Shown: positions 30,896 to 42,402, counted from the first letter of the stretch. The stretch: DNA of 64,000 nucleotides from Diabrotica undecimpunctata (GCF_040954645.1 NC_092809.1:129879914-129943913); one strand, 5' to 3'. The notes: a model not told the origin generated them from the letters alone. Numbers and translations: made by a program.

Positions 30896-32765
30896 TTATC
30901 ACAAGCTACTTAACGTTTATATTGAGTCCATATTGTTGACTGTAATACGTGATTTTGTTCATAAGAACTTATCGGTCTTCTAAGTTGTCCACAAATACTA
31001 TGGTGTCATCTGCATATCTGATGCTGTTTAGTCGGTAACCATTTAGTAGAATACCTTTTTCTGTTTCGTGCAAAGCTTCGATAAATATTCTTTCAGAGTA
31101 CAGATTGAAGATTAGAGGAGACACAATACAGGCTTGCCTCACTCCACGCTTGATTTTCACATAGTCAGTGTGTTCACCTTCAACTCTGAGATTTTCTGTC
31201 TGATTCCAGTAAAAATTTCTAATTATTTTCAGATCTTGGTTGTTAATTCCTGTTTCTTTTAGTATTTGCATCATCTTGACGTGCTGTACTCGATCAAACT
31301 CCTTCTCGTAATCAACCAGATATGCGTATACGTCGCAGATGATGTCTCTGCATCTCTGGAATAAGACTTGTACTGAGAACAAAGCCTCTCTAGTACCAAC
31401 AGCATTTGTGACCCGAATTGGTTGAGGGAAATTTGAATTTCACACAGCTTGTAGATTCTCTTATGAATTATCTTTAGAAACAATTTTAGGAGATGACTCA
31501 TGAGGCTTCTAGTACGGTAATCTTCGCATTTTTTGGCTCCTGGTTTTTTTGGAAGTGCAATAAACTCAAATTTCAGCTATTCTGTTGGTATTTCTCCAGA
31601 GTTGTATATGTTGTTGAATATCGTTGCGATTATTGCTATTGATTCGTTGTCCATTAGTTTGAGTAGTTCTGCCTGTATATTATCAGGGCCTGCCGCATTG
31701 CCATCCTTTAACTGTGTTATTGCGGAATAAGTTTCCTACTGTAATATTCTTGGTCCATCATTTACCTCATTTTCTAGCTTAAAGGTGTTATCTCTTTGAT
31801 CTTCAAATAGTTTTTCTAGATATTCTTTCCACGTTCTTATTTTACTCTGTTTGTCCAAGATGATGTTTCCGTCCGAATTAGTTCTTTATCTGTGTGTTCT
31901 TTAAATTTCCTATGTACATTGTGACTATCGTACTTTGACTGAAGAGTCTCAATTTCTTCGCATCTTTCCCTTGCTTCTTTTTCTTTCGCTTCTCTTATTT
32001 TCTTTCTTATTATTATAGTTATGGTTTTATATTTGTCTGGGTCATTTTTGGCTTCTCTTCTCTCGTCCATTAGTTTCAGGATTTTATCTGTCATCCATGA
32101 CTTTTTCTTCATTAATCTATCTGTCTTTAAGTGTTTATCCTTTACATTTTGCACTATTTCTGTAATATGGTTGATTGTTTGTTCTTCGTTCGATTCGTCT
32201 CTAATTGCAGTCACTTGCTCGTTTAACGTGGCTTGGTCTCTCATCCTCGTATCAAGGTCTTTCAGCATACGTAGGTCGTATGATTGTGCTTTTCTTTTCT
32301 ACACTGATTTGAGTTTGACTCGAAGTACTCCCACCAGTGGAACGTGGTCTGTCTCCACGTCTGCTCCAGGATAAGTCTTGACAGATGTAAAGCTGTTTCG
32401 GAATCTTTTATTTACTAAAATGTAGTCTTTTTGATTCCTAATCATTCTCCCGGGTCTGTCTTGAGGGAATTTCCACGTGTACAGCTTGTGAGGTGATAAT
32501 TATAAGAATGTGTTGGTGACAACTAGTTCTGAATCTTCTGCGAATTTTTCTAGAAGGTCTCCTCTCTCGTTTCTAACTCCAAGTCCATGTGCTCCAATGT
32601 ACTGTGTCTTATCCCCAGCTCCAATCTTGGCATTAAAATCGCCCATAATGATGAGAACTTTCTGTCGGGGAATTTTCTGTATGATACTGTTGATGTTCTG
32701 ATAAAACTCAATTGCTTCTTCCTCCCTTTTGTCTGCAGTGAAAGCATAGACTTGAAAGAAAGAAG
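30896..32765 (-). pseudogene. RTE-type LINE, endonuclease, linker and RT (group A)
   Basis: The most complete group A copy. From the 5' side: FFQVYAFTADKREEEAIEFY and VLIIMGDFNAKIG (endonuclease, about 32640), DYILVNKRFRN, PGADVETDHVPLVG; the linker with KKSWMTDKILKLMDERREAK (about 32085); then AAGPDNIQAELLKLM, CEDYRTRSLMSHLLKLFLKI, AYLVDYEKEFDRVQH, GVRQACIVSPLIFNLYSERI, the catalytic SIRYADDTIVFVDNLED (about 31000) and ITYYSQQYGLNINV. Several frameshifts and stops. It breaks off at VIISKK, directly joined to the Tc1 half. 5'-truncated inside the endonuclease. Confidence 0.87.
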
Positions 32766-33674
32766 GTATATAAAATAGAAAATAGACAAATATAAAGAAC
32801 AGCAAGTAAAATATATTAATCAGATGAGATATAATAGAGTTCTAAACATATATAGAGAACAGAAATATATACAGAGCTTTCCTCATGCATGGAATGCAAT
32901 TGAAACAAAATACTTTTTTCTGTAAATGCATATTTACTATTAATTTCTAAAAGCAAGGGCATCCCATCAATTAATAAATATCGCTATTTAACTTTATAAC
33001 ATAGGTAATTTATAGAATGATTTATTATCATTACCAAGAATTTTGTACTTTTTAGCTTTAAAATGGTACTACTTACTGCACGCGTATGAAAACATAATTT
33101 TTATGATGTTTTCGAGGTAAAATTTGCAAATAAATAATTTTAATCTTATCCGAATATAATATTCAAATAAAAGATAAATCGAAGGTGAAACTCAAGTACT
33201 TACACGTTTGTAAGATGATGAAATCCTTACTTTATTTATTTTAGACATTTTGGAATCATATTGCAAAAAATTAGACATCGTGTCTCAAGGTTAAGGTGGT
33301 GGAGTGATTTCTTATCTAAAGGTCCATGTGTATGCAGTAGATAGAATGAGGAAGAGTTGGTTATCTTTTTGGGAAAAAAAATAAAAATTTATTTAAATTA
33401 GTGTCTGGATTAGAAGTTATCATTTGACATACATGCATATATTTTACGGAAAAAATTATACTTGAAATATTAGAAATGATTGTTACAGAGTTAGAGACTT
33501 TCAAAGAAAACATGAAAAAACACAGAAAATGAATAGGCATTACAACTTTTAGACGGCCAATGCGTATATCGCCATGTAACATCATTTTTTTTGCTATTTT
33601 TTGTTAATTTCTTTTGCTGTGGGGGTTAGAATTGTCCTAACGATTGGATTCTTTTCTCCTTTATCAATATTTTG
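32766..33674. other. Intergenic A+T-rich DNA
   Basis: No family recognised. A 74-codon minus-strand frame at 33361-33585 has no recognisable motif. Confidence 0.45.
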
Positions 33675-33740
33675 CATTACCGGTCCTGCGGGAACTTGGC
33701 GCGAACACCAAGCGCTACCGTCCGTCGGGTACCGGTAATG
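33675..33740. repeat. 66-bp G+C-rich imperfect palindrome with nested hairpin
   Basis: CATTACCGGT (33675-33684) and ACCGGTAATG (33731-33740) are perfect 10-bp inverted repeats. Inside, CTTGG and CCAAG can form a second stem. G+C content is far above the flanks. It could be a tiny foldback element or a structured RNA; no family known to me. Confidence 0.6.
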
Positions 33741-34980
33741 ACGTAATTAGTTTTTCGATAAAGTTTCCTGTTAAGAATGTTTTAAAGTGTTAAGACAGGC
33801 TACTATTTTTTACAGAGTTAGATTAAAAGATCAAATGACAGAAGACTAGTTATATCATTTATACTGGATTAGTATAAATGATATTTGAAAACAAAAAAAT
33901 GTGTAAACTAAATAATATATTCACAACAAAGTTTCAGTTTCAAAATGTTATTTTAAAATGTTTGTATGTATAAAAAATTATGTCCAAGTTCATCGCCTTC
34001 TAATAATTAATTAAATAATACATTTAAAGTAAAAAGTAAATAAAAAAATACTTTTGCATTTGTTGATTTTGTATATTGAATAAGTTATCAGTTTATGTAT
34101 TTTTTCCCTTAATTATCTAGATATTTATTTAAATTAAATATGTAATGTAAATGCCAAATAAAATATAAAATTTGTTAAGCCGGCCCTTTTTACTATTTAC
34201 CTGAAGAGGCAAATCTCTTTATGGCGTCGACTTTATCAGCGGGATACTTTTAAATTCTGCATAAGTCAGTTCTTATAATTGTGAATGAAGTTTACAATCA
34301 AAGTAACCAATGTTATTTAAAATTTAATATACTGTTTAAAAATATTAACATAGATTGAGCTGTAAGTAAAAAAATTGTAATATTTGTTTTTGTATAAATG
34401 ATCTATACGAATGGAAAATTTATTAGCAAATAAAATGCTAAGTTTTATTTACTTGTTTTTCCTCAAAATCTGATAACAGTTTATAATAAATACACTGTTC
34501 TCCTATTGGTTGAAGTTTGTGGTGTGATGATGAGTAATATTCATGTTTCGATATCTAAACAATATTAAATAAAAAAGCAATTTACCTAGTTTCCAGGTTG
34601 ATCTTAATTATTTTTTTAAATGATAAATAATGAGCAGTGATAGTGTAACTTTTTTAAAGTAGATATACTGTTTTTATTAGTACTTATGCGTTAAATATGA
34701 TCTTGGTGGATAGGTGATGAATAAAAGAATTATTTTTTTATAACCTTTTATGGAAATTATTCTAAATAAATTGCGAAAATAAAAATATTTCGTTTTCAAA
34801 AACTTCTCAAAAAAGAAGCGAAATTAGTTGAACAAAAGCGTAAAGGTAAAGGCGTCTAAAAATCTACTTAGATAAATTTTACATCGAAGAAGGTGAAATG
34901 AACGTTGAAACAGATTATCTAGAATATATATAAAAAAACAAAGCTACAGTAGATATGGATGTCATGAGGAGAAGATAATA
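33741..34980. other. Intergenic A+T-rich DNA
   Basis: No gene, tRNA or repeat boundary recognised. Confidence 0.45.
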
Positions 34981-35175
34981 TTAAACGGTTATAGGAGAGG
35001 AAGGTCAGTAATGGACCAGGTTTTTTACTTTAAAATAAATTTTCTTGGCGGCATTCATTCTTCATATGTTTCAGACAAGCGTATCATGAAATAGATAAAG
35101 AAGAGTTCTTTAAAAATTATGAGTATATTGAACATACAAAACGAACTCAATAAGCTGACAAAACTTCTACTACCG
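34981..35175 (+). pseudogene. RTE-type RT scrap (group B-like)
   Basis: NGYRRGRSVMDQVFYF (about 34988) followed by FRQAYHEIDKEEFFKNYE (about 35073). These are the G.R.GRS..D.I and F..AYD...R..L blocks of RT, in two frames. Confidence 0.5.
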
Positions 35176-35234
35176 AATACAGGCAAAAAAATGTTCATCG
35201 CCAATGCCAACAGCTATTCCATCCATAGTCGGAT

Positions 35235-35945
35235 GTAAGCCTCCATTAGTTGAGTCTATTCATTTCTGTTAGTTGTTTTTTGCATCTATTCGTGACCAGC
35301 CATTCGTTTGATGTCATCAGTCCATATGGTTTGGGGTCTGCCTCTACTTCTCTTGTTTGCTTTTGGTCTCCATTCAATAATTCGCTTAGTCCAACAATTT
35401 TTTCTATTCTTCATATGTGTCCTGCCCAGTTCCATTTTAACCTGGCAATCTTTTTGATTACGTCTGTTAATTTTGATCGTCTTCTTATTTCTTCATTGGA
35501 TTTACGATCGCTGTGCTTAATGTTGAGCAATTTTTGTTCCATAGCTCTCCGCTTTTGAAGTTTGTGGACTATGTTGTTGTTAAAAGCCCATGTTTCAGTT
35601 CCATGTGTCAGCATCTTCTATTTAAATGTCTTTAGGTTAATCCTAGATAGTCCGATTTTTTGTCCTAAGTATATATACGAATTAATATTTTCTATATTAT
35701 TATTTTCTAGAGTTATATCCTCAGTTATATCTAGAGGTTTGTTTGTTAGATATTTATTTATTTATTTCTAGATTTATTTTTATTGCTATTTCTTTGATTT
35801 TTAATACTATTTTTGATTTTGTATTTAGGTCTAATACCATTTTCTTCATTTCTTCTCTGTCTTTTGCTTAACACAACATGATTGGCAAATCTAAGATGTT
35901 CAGGTTTTCGCCGTCTATCACCATTCCTTTATTTGCCCATTTTAA
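35235..35945 (-). pseudogene. RTE-type LINE, after the catalytic block to C-terminus (group C)
   Basis: The minus strand starts at GMVIDGENLN followed by SREEMKKMVLDLNTKSKIV, then YLGQKIGLSRINLKTFKMLT, MLTHGTETWAFNNNIVHKLQ, RAMEQKLLNIKHSDRKSNEE, DVIKKIARLKWNWAGHI and, in a new frame, LNGDQKQTREVEADPKPYG. The RW.DD..R... C-terminus of group C is recognisable to about 35240. The catalytic ADD block is deleted or unreadable. At least three frameshifts. Confidence 0.72.
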
Positions 35946-35979
35946 ATTTCGAAACTAACCAAAAACGGATTATTTTATT

Positions 35980-36060
35980 GGGAATAAGCCACAATTAAAG
36001 GTTAATATAAGTTTATTGAAGTTTCAATTTCCACTTAGCAAATCGTTCTCAAAATACACA
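35980..36060 (+). repeat. Dispersed about 80-bp repeat, copy 2
   Basis: Same order of words as at 28162 ('AATAAGCCACAATTAAAGGTTA', 'CAATTTCCACTT', 'AAATCGTTCTCAAAATAC'). It passes directly into an RTE-type RT. Confidence 0.7.
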
Positions 36061-36061
36061 C

Positions 36062-37290
36062 AAAAAAGAAAGATTTATGAACTAATACAGAATATATGGA
36101 GCAATGAAATAGTGCCCGAAGAATGGAAAAAGGGAATTATCGTGACAATCCCAAAACAAAGAGACCGTAGAATATGCAAAAACTACGGAGCAATTAATTT
36201 ACTGAATGTAACATAAAGTAATGACTGGTATAATTAGAGACAGACTAACAATATACTTATACAGAACAGAACAAAGCACAGGAGATTACCAGTACGGTTT
36301 TAGAAAAGGAAGATCCACGATAGAAGCTATACATACGCTGAAACAAGTGATAGAGAAACATACGAGTACGACGGAGAAATACATATACTTTAACAGGCGT
36401 TTGACTATCACTAGATGAGATAATAAAAAAGCTGTCAAACGCAGGAACTACAAACAAGAATTCAGTACAAATAATAGGATATGCGGACGATATATCCATA
36501 GTAGCAACAGATAAAAGGGCATTAAAGGAAACCTTCCAAGAAATTGAAAACGAAGCCAAACTGAGAGGACTGGAAACAAATGAAATACAACAAAATACAT
36601 GAACATAAGCAAGAAAGAGAAGACTCAAATGACAGAACTGACAATTTATAGATGCACACAATTTCGAAGAGGTTGAAATATTCAAATATTTGGGAGTACT
36701 AGTCAACAGAAGAAATGAAAGTGTAGATATGAAAAGAATAATTCAAGAGGGAAATACAGCGTTTTAGAAATAAAAAAAAAGTTTAGAGATAAGAAGATAA
36801 GCCAAAACACAAAAATAAAAATCTATAAAACGACCATGAGACCAATAGTAGTATATGCTGCAGAAACATTTATATTAATAGCAAAAGAATAAGAGTAATT
36901 GAAAGTTTTTGAGAGGAAGATTATCAGAAAAATACTGGAACCAAAGAGGGAAAACGAAGAGAATGCCAGACAATGGATGAATCACGAAATACAAGAATGG
37001 ATGAGTCAAGAGAACATAGAGCAATAAAAGAAAAAACATCATACCTAGGCCACATACTGAGAAATAATAAATATCAATATGATGAACTAATAGTGAAAGG
37101 AAAGGTTGGAGGAAAGAGAGGACTAGGAAGGAAAATACTGTCATGGCTAAGAAACATCCAAAAATCGAGAGGGTTAAATTTTGAACAGCTGATAAAAACA
37201 GCTGAAGACAGAGAAGAGTGTTTGCAATTGTAATATAGCCAACCTCCATTGTGGAGAAAGCACTTTAAGAAGAAGACTCAGCAGAGGTAC
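36062..37290 (+). pseudogene. RTE-type LINE with internal RT deletion
   Basis: Plus-strand pieces in order: YELIQNIWSNEIVPEEWKKG, IVTIPKQRDRRICKNYGAIN, YQYGFRKGRSTIEAIHTLKQ (about 36290), then a gap, then the catalytic IIGYADDISIVATDKRALK (about 36475), EEVEIFKYLGVLVNRRNESV and KIYKTTMRPIVVYAAETF, and a C-terminus with YLGHILRNNKYQYDELIVKG and RGLGRKILSWLRN. About 200 bp of RT between LKQVIE and GYADD is missing. The 3' end is AAGAAGAAG. Frame changes at least five times. Confidence 0.78.
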
Positions 37291-37539
37291 TCCTTTCTGA
37301 GTTTTTCTCTGGGTAATCTATTTTTGTCACCGTCCATATCCGCTTATTTCTACAAGTTGGGACGAAATGGTGTTAGACACGGCAATGCACTTATACCGTG
37401 CCAAGGCTATATCCTCAAAGTTCGCAAGCTCCCACGGGCATCGCTTAGATAACACCTTTTCCCCTGTGACATTCATCCCATGGGCACAATGGGATAAACG
37501 TTTGTTTTTATTTGTATGTTGCGGTCGCACATTCCCACA

Positions 37540-37760
37540 ACTCTACATTCAGGATCTACGTGATAGTGATAGGATAGACAATACTGGACACAGACAATCG
37601 ATAGACTTGTGTTAACTAATAAGTAATATTCCGCATAGTGTTCTTGGTACCATTAGACACCCAGGGTTGCTACCTCACTATATTCAGCATCTGCGTGATA
37701 GTAACTTAAATGGACAATAGTGTACATAGACGTTCGACAGACTTGTATTAACTAATAAGT
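37540..37760. repeat. Diverged tandem repeat, period about 136 bp
   Basis: 'CTACGTGATAGT' then 'AGACTTGTGTTAACTAATAAGT' near 37555-37625 recur as 'CTGCGTGATAGT' and 'AGACTTGTATTAACTAATAAGT' near 37690-37760, offset 136 bp. Two copies only; function unknown. Confidence 0.7.
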
Positions 37761-37796
37761 AGTATTATGGTGATAAACTATGGGTTTTGTTAGAAT

Positions 37797-37975
37797 CATT
37801 GGTCAGAGAAGAAGAGGAAGACCCAGAACAAGGTTCCTCGATAATATCGATGAAGATGAGAAATATGGAAATACGTGCTTGGTGGAGGAAGGCGATAGAT
37901 AGGGATGACTGGAGAGAAATTCTTGAGGAGGTTAGGATCCACGCAGAGTTTAAAGCCAGAATGATGGTATTGTAG
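37797..37975 (+). pseudogene. RTE-type LINE 3' end (group B)
   Basis: The plus strand carries GQRRRGRPRTRFLDNIDED in one frame, then, after a one-base shift, MRNMEIRAWWRKAIDRDDWR and EILEEVRIHAEF. It ends AGAATGATGGTATTG. Same family and same end as the young copy at 17716-17929. Confidence 0.82.
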
Positions 37976-39284
37976 TTTTAGGATTTTTTATGTTTATTTT
38001 GATTCTGTTTTATATTTTAGTTTGTTTGAGGTTATTTGTATTTTTCTCTTTAATAATTTCTTAGTAACTTTGGATAGCTCTTTGAACTGCTATATGTTTT
38101 AAGGCATTGCTAAATTAGAGGAAAGAGCTCTCATTTGTATCCAGCACGATATGGTTATACACACTCTCTCATTTCGGACGTTCTTCATGTTTGTCCTATT
38201 GTGTAGAGATACCAATTTTATGTACACAATTAACTACATATTAAGTGTAGAGTAACTTAATAGCTATTAGATGGGATTAAAAAGATGGAAGAAATACAAA
38301 ATGATATTGGATTCGCTGCTAGATTCATGCGCCAGGTACGCTAAAAATTGGAGACGGATATAAAATGTATTGATAAGAAGTCAATAGAAGAACTATTTTC
38401 AATAACATAAGGAACTGCATCAGTTCAGTTGCAGTAGGAAAACTTGAAGACCAGTGAGTAAAAAGAGATTTAAAGAACATATGTGAATGCAGATGAATTT
38501 TTAGCCCTGCAGGATTAGTTAAAAACAGAATAATCGGAGAGATTTGTAATGTCAGAGGAACCTTACAAAGTACTGTGAAGAACTAATAATCATTAAATTA
38601 ATTAATCTTAATCATCTATATATGGATAGCTTTTGTATAATATCTAGACATCACTGTTGATGCTAAATTTCGGCGGAGAACATATATAATACTGAAGACA
38701 GGACCTTGGAAACATATGAAACATTGTATTGGTTACTTTATTTACTTACTCTCTTTGTATGTATTACGAGAGAATAACAGTAGTTGGCACAAAGCTCTTT
38801 GTTAGTAAGTATCTGCAGTATTCAACTCATAATATGTAGCAGCATATTTATTACCGTTTGACACCGCCTTTTGAATAATACATGCCTGTTTTTATGGCCG
38901 ACGATACCGCAATTTTTGTAAAACGACTCATTTAAATGTAAAACACGTACCACTAATTATTCAAATATTGGCAAATAAATAATAAAAATAAAAATTTGGA
39001 TTTGTTCAAGGCCTGAATGAGTTAAAACACAAATCTTGTACATAATACATATCCGAACATAATATATAAATCATGTAGAATATTTTTAAATTATTAAGTT
39101 TCTAAAAGAGTATAGAAAATGGAAATCGAATATTCCCTAGAAATGTTGTATTCTCTGTATCCAACTAACTCTAAGCAGACGATACGGAACTTCTAACAAC
39201 AAAACGGTACAATCCATTGAAAGTATTTCAGAGAGCACTCTACTAAAGTACTAAAGTAGCACTCTCTAATAAGTGGTGAGTTAC
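37976..39284. other. Intergenic A+T-rich DNA
   Basis: No family recognised. A small imperfect inverted repeat (AGAGAGCACTCTAC / GTAGCACTCTCT) lies near 39230-39268. Confidence 0.45.
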
Positions 39285-39620
39285 ATCATAATTCTGGATT
39301 TACAATACTGCGCAGGTCCTACTCGTATTCCGTATTTCTCATGTCTTCATCGATGTTATCAATGAACCTTGTTTTGGGTCGTCCTTTTCGTCTCTGACTA
39401 ATGGGTCTATCAAGGAGAGTTTTTCTAGAAGTCATTTTGTTCAATTCGCATTACATGCTCTAGCCACCTCAGACGTCCTATCTTAATAAATTTTATGATA
39501 TCTGGTATATTCTATAAAGTTCGAAGTTGTATCATCTTCTCCACACTCCATTGTTATTCACCGCTCCATAGATTCGCCTTAGTTCCTTTGAACTGGGAAC
39601 TTAGTACTTACTCTAAACGT
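39285..39620 (-). pseudogene. RTE-type LINE (group B), left part of nest 2
   Basis: The minus strand reads KELRRIYGAVNNNGVWRR, YNFELYRIYQIS, SRKTLLDRPISQRRKGRPKT and RFIDNIDEDMRNTEYE, ending CCAGAATTATGATG at about 39285. Interrupted at 39620 by a hAT-like element; the rest of the copy lies at 40973-41205. The flanking 8 bases CTAAACGT (39613-39620) are the duplication of that element. Confidence 0.75.
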
Positions 39621-40964
39621 CAGCGGCGGCTCGTGGCCTAAAAAAGTGGTGAAGATGAGGAAAGCTTGCCGGACCAAAAGGAGTTTTGGTACCTACGTCG
39701 CGCCCAAAACTCATTAAAAATTTGTTAAAAAAACATGTATAGAGTTTAGGGCCCTAATAACTTGAAAACAGTTTTTTAGGGCACTTATACTAAATACGAT
39801 TCGTTCTGCTTGCCTGGGGTATTTTAGTTCTGAACCTTGCCATTTCATTGAGGGTTTTTTGGCGATTAAAACACCACGCCTGCTTAAACGGGTTGGTGAG
39901 TTTCGATTCGGCCGCCCACTCTGAGTCAGATGCTGATTGCAGCCGACCACTCTAGATCAGACGCAGATGTTTAAAATACTGGTTGGTCGACCATGTAAAA
40001 GAACATCCATTTTATCTTCATTTTTCCAATGCCTAAACGGAGTCTCTAATATATTACACAACAAGTCATTAATTTAGCCACCATTTAATATAGTCTTCTG
40101 CAGGTCATCATGCAGGGTAGAGTCGATGGCAAAAAGAGAATAAGTAGAAAGAGGAAATCATGGCTGCGAAATATTCGAGACTGGACAAACATGACTGTAG
40201 ACGACTTATTCCACGTTGCAAAAGACAGAGAAACTTTTAGAAATGTGGTCGCCAACCTTCGTTAATGGAGACGGCATAGGAAGAAGAAGAAGTCATTAAT
40301 TGGATTTATGTCTGTCTAAAATTATTTTTGTCCAAACAAAATCCAAGAGAACACTTTATATCCGAAATCCGAAACAAACCACAGAGAAATGTATTAATAA
40401 CGTGCACTAAACAAATAAAATTAATACTGTAACTAAACTAAACTAATAAATACTATTACTATACACTATACTATATACACTATACTATATAAAAAATATC
40501 TATATAATACACTAAATTTCAAAATATTGTCGATAGGACCACCAAATAGGAATACCAAATACACATCCAACAGTGGGTGAAGACGAATAATATATTTATA
40601 GACGGAACTGCACTCACCAGTTTTCTCAGCTATCACTAAGGATAGGCTGACGTCACGTTGCCATGGCAACAGTGAACGCTCATGCAGATGCATTTCGCAT
40701 TTCAAAAATTATATTCACCTATTTCTGAATACTAAGATTCAGTGCATGGCTAGTGACACAGGTCAGGACGTGACCGTCAAGTACGTACCGCTAATAAAGC
40801 TAGTTGTCTTTTTACTTTTTAGATTAATTAAAAGAGAATAAATAATTGATTTCAGAATTTAGATATAATAATGTTGCTTTCATTTTTTATTTATTTGTCT
40901 CAATTTAATTATATTTTTTTGGTGAACCTCACCTTCACCTACTTCACCTGGCCGGCCGCCGCTG
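39621..40964. mobile_element. Non-autonomous hAT-like DNA transposon, middle layer of nest 2
   Basis: 1344 bp with an exact 8-bp target duplication, CTAAACGT (39613-39620, 40965-40972). The ends are inverted repeats: CAGCGGCGGC is identical for 10 bp, then imperfect with GTGGTGAAGATGAGG facing GTAGGTGAAGGTGAGG. An 8-bp duplication and CAG start fit hAT; P-type elements also give 8 bp. There is no transposase: the inside is non-coding except for an inserted RTE piece (40075-40289). Mobilisation would need an enzyme encoded elsewhere. Confidence 0.88.
40075..40289 (+). pseudogene. RTE-type LINE 3' end (group A), inner layer of nest 2
   Basis: About 215 bp flanked by the exact 12-bp duplication AAGTCATTAATT (40063-40074, 40290-40301). 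It reads SLLQVIMQGRVDGKKRISRK, WLRNIRDWTNMTVDDLFHV and RNVVANLR then stop, ending in GAAGAAGAAG. The frame is open throughout, so it inserted recently, into the hAT-like element. Confidence 0.88.
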
Positions 40965-40972
40965 CTAAACGT

Positions 40973-41205
40973 ATGTTAGAACTGGGGTATTATTGTTTTG
41001 TAGACTTTTGTCTTTGTATTTATCGACATAATTGGGGATTTAAGAAGAAGATTGAGCCCAAAATAGCATCTGTTGGCAGTACAAATTCTGCAGTTTATCT
41101 CTGCAGTAATATTATTTTCACTGTTAACGAGCGCTTCATGTATAAAAATTCGTTCACTGCTTCGATGACCTCATTTTCTATAAGAAGTGGCCGTGGTTGC
41201 GGTTG
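40973..41205 (-). pseudogene. RTE-type LINE (group B), right part of nest 2
   Basis: The minus strand reads NEVIEAVNEFLYM, SLTVKIILLQR and, in a shifted frame, TKVYKTII followed by a decayed RPVLTYG (one base missing), matching EF.YLGSL and K.K.YKTIIRPVLTYGSE of group B. It continues into the left part at 39620 once the hAT-like element is ignored, with some residues deleted at the junction. Confidence 0.65.
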
Positions 41206-41231
41206 ATTTTTGTCGATAGAACACTCTGATC

Positions 41232-41576
41232 AAACGATATCGAATTTTTACCGTCAAATTAATACAAATTTTATTTAAAATATTTTTGAGAGAACGGTTT
41301 ATTTTACGCAAAAAGTACTAATAAACATTTTTGTTCAAAATTGCCTGAGCTACATTTTTTATTTGAAATATTTTTTCTACGAGGCGCAGATTCTTGGTAA
41401 ATCGATTCTTTTCTATTTCCCCTACAAGTGGGGAGGTTTTAGGGGAAAACCGGAGAGTAGGAAAAGTAGACTTTTTGCATACTTTTTGAGGTCCCAAATA
41501 TAACATTATCAGAAAAATTCAGCTTGTTCGTATGGTTTTTAGAGATTCAGTGGCATTTTCGTTACTGACGACTGGA
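41232..41576 (+). repeat. Dispersed non-coding repeat, copy 3
   Basis: Aligns with copies 1 and 2 over its length: ATATCGAATTTTTACCGTC, GAGAGAACGG, CTAATAAACATTT, 'GAGCTACATTTTTTATTTGAAA', a CCCC..GGGG core, 'TTTTTGAGGTCCCAAA' and CTGACGACTGGA. Immediately left of the Penelope-like element. Confidence 0.75.
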
Positions 41577-41639
41577 GTACAAATAAATTAATTTATTTAT
41601 AACGAAATTAAAGCATCTCTGGTAGTTGGCACAACTCAA

Positions 41640-42402
41640 CTGGTCTTAACTCTTCAGTGCCTTTCTTAGATACTTTAGTTGTTAGAACTGACAGTAATTT
41701 GATTTGCCTCGATTGGTAAAAACACCAATTCAGGGAGATTTACTCCATACAATTCCCATCATCCTGAAAAACAGAAAACTAATGTTGCTCTAGCAATGAA
41801 AAAGAGAATTACTAACATTTGTCATTCTAAATTTGTTAACAAAAACATTAGAATTTTATATGATATATTGTTAATTAACCAATATCCAAAAAAAATGCTC
41901 AACAAATTGTTATTCTCGAATCCTATTGCTAATAATGATGGAAAACACAACGTTAATCAAGTTGATACATATAACCACAAAAAGCTTAACTTGTTTTACA
42001 CCAGATTAAAAGATCCTTAATCCCCCCCACAACGTTAAAACGTAATTTATGACATCCCATGTGATTGTGGCTTAATACATATTGGTCAAACTAGCCAAAG
42101 ATTAAACAAAAGGTTGGCCCTTCACAAAAGTGATTGTAAACTTAATCCACAATAAACAAGTCTCAGCATCCATGTTAATAATAAAGACCACGGAGTCTTG
42201 TATAATGATTCATTTATCTTAGATCAATCAAATACAGAATTTCAGCGCAAAATCCTCGAGATGTGTTATATCTACAATGCCAAAAATCCCATTAATCACA
42301 AAAAGAATGTTACCAATTTAAGTTCAATTTACACGTTTCTTTTAAAACAAAATATTTCGGGAATCAAGAAATTGCCAGGCAAGTATGTGAGTGATATAGT
42401 TT
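41640..42402 (+). pseudogene. Penelope-like element, RT end and GIY-YIG endonuclease
   Basis: Plus-strand pieces: VVRTDSNLICLDW (about 41690), KKRITNICHSKFVNKNIRIL and LINQYPKKMLNKLLFSN (41796-41930), the thumb of a PLE-type RT. Then comes YDIPCDCGLIHIGQTSQRLN (about 42045), a GIY-YIG nuclease core with the spaced Cys pair of PLEs, and KDHGVLYNDSFILDQ...RKILEMCYIY, the downstream helix with its conserved Glu. PLEs prime reverse transcription at nicks made by this nuclease. Three or four frameshifts. N-terminal RT missing. Confidence 0.78.

Noticed and set aside
33361..33585. Minus-strand 74-codon frame
   Set aside because: Hydrophobic, A+T-driven composition; no motif or start context.
37349..37530. 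Overlapping frames on both strands near 37.4 kb
   Set aside because: Neither shows a motif; the area is better described as the diverged repeat to its right.
38270..38620. Possible decayed gene (purine-rich, several short frames)
   Set aside because: No motif in any frame matched a family I know.
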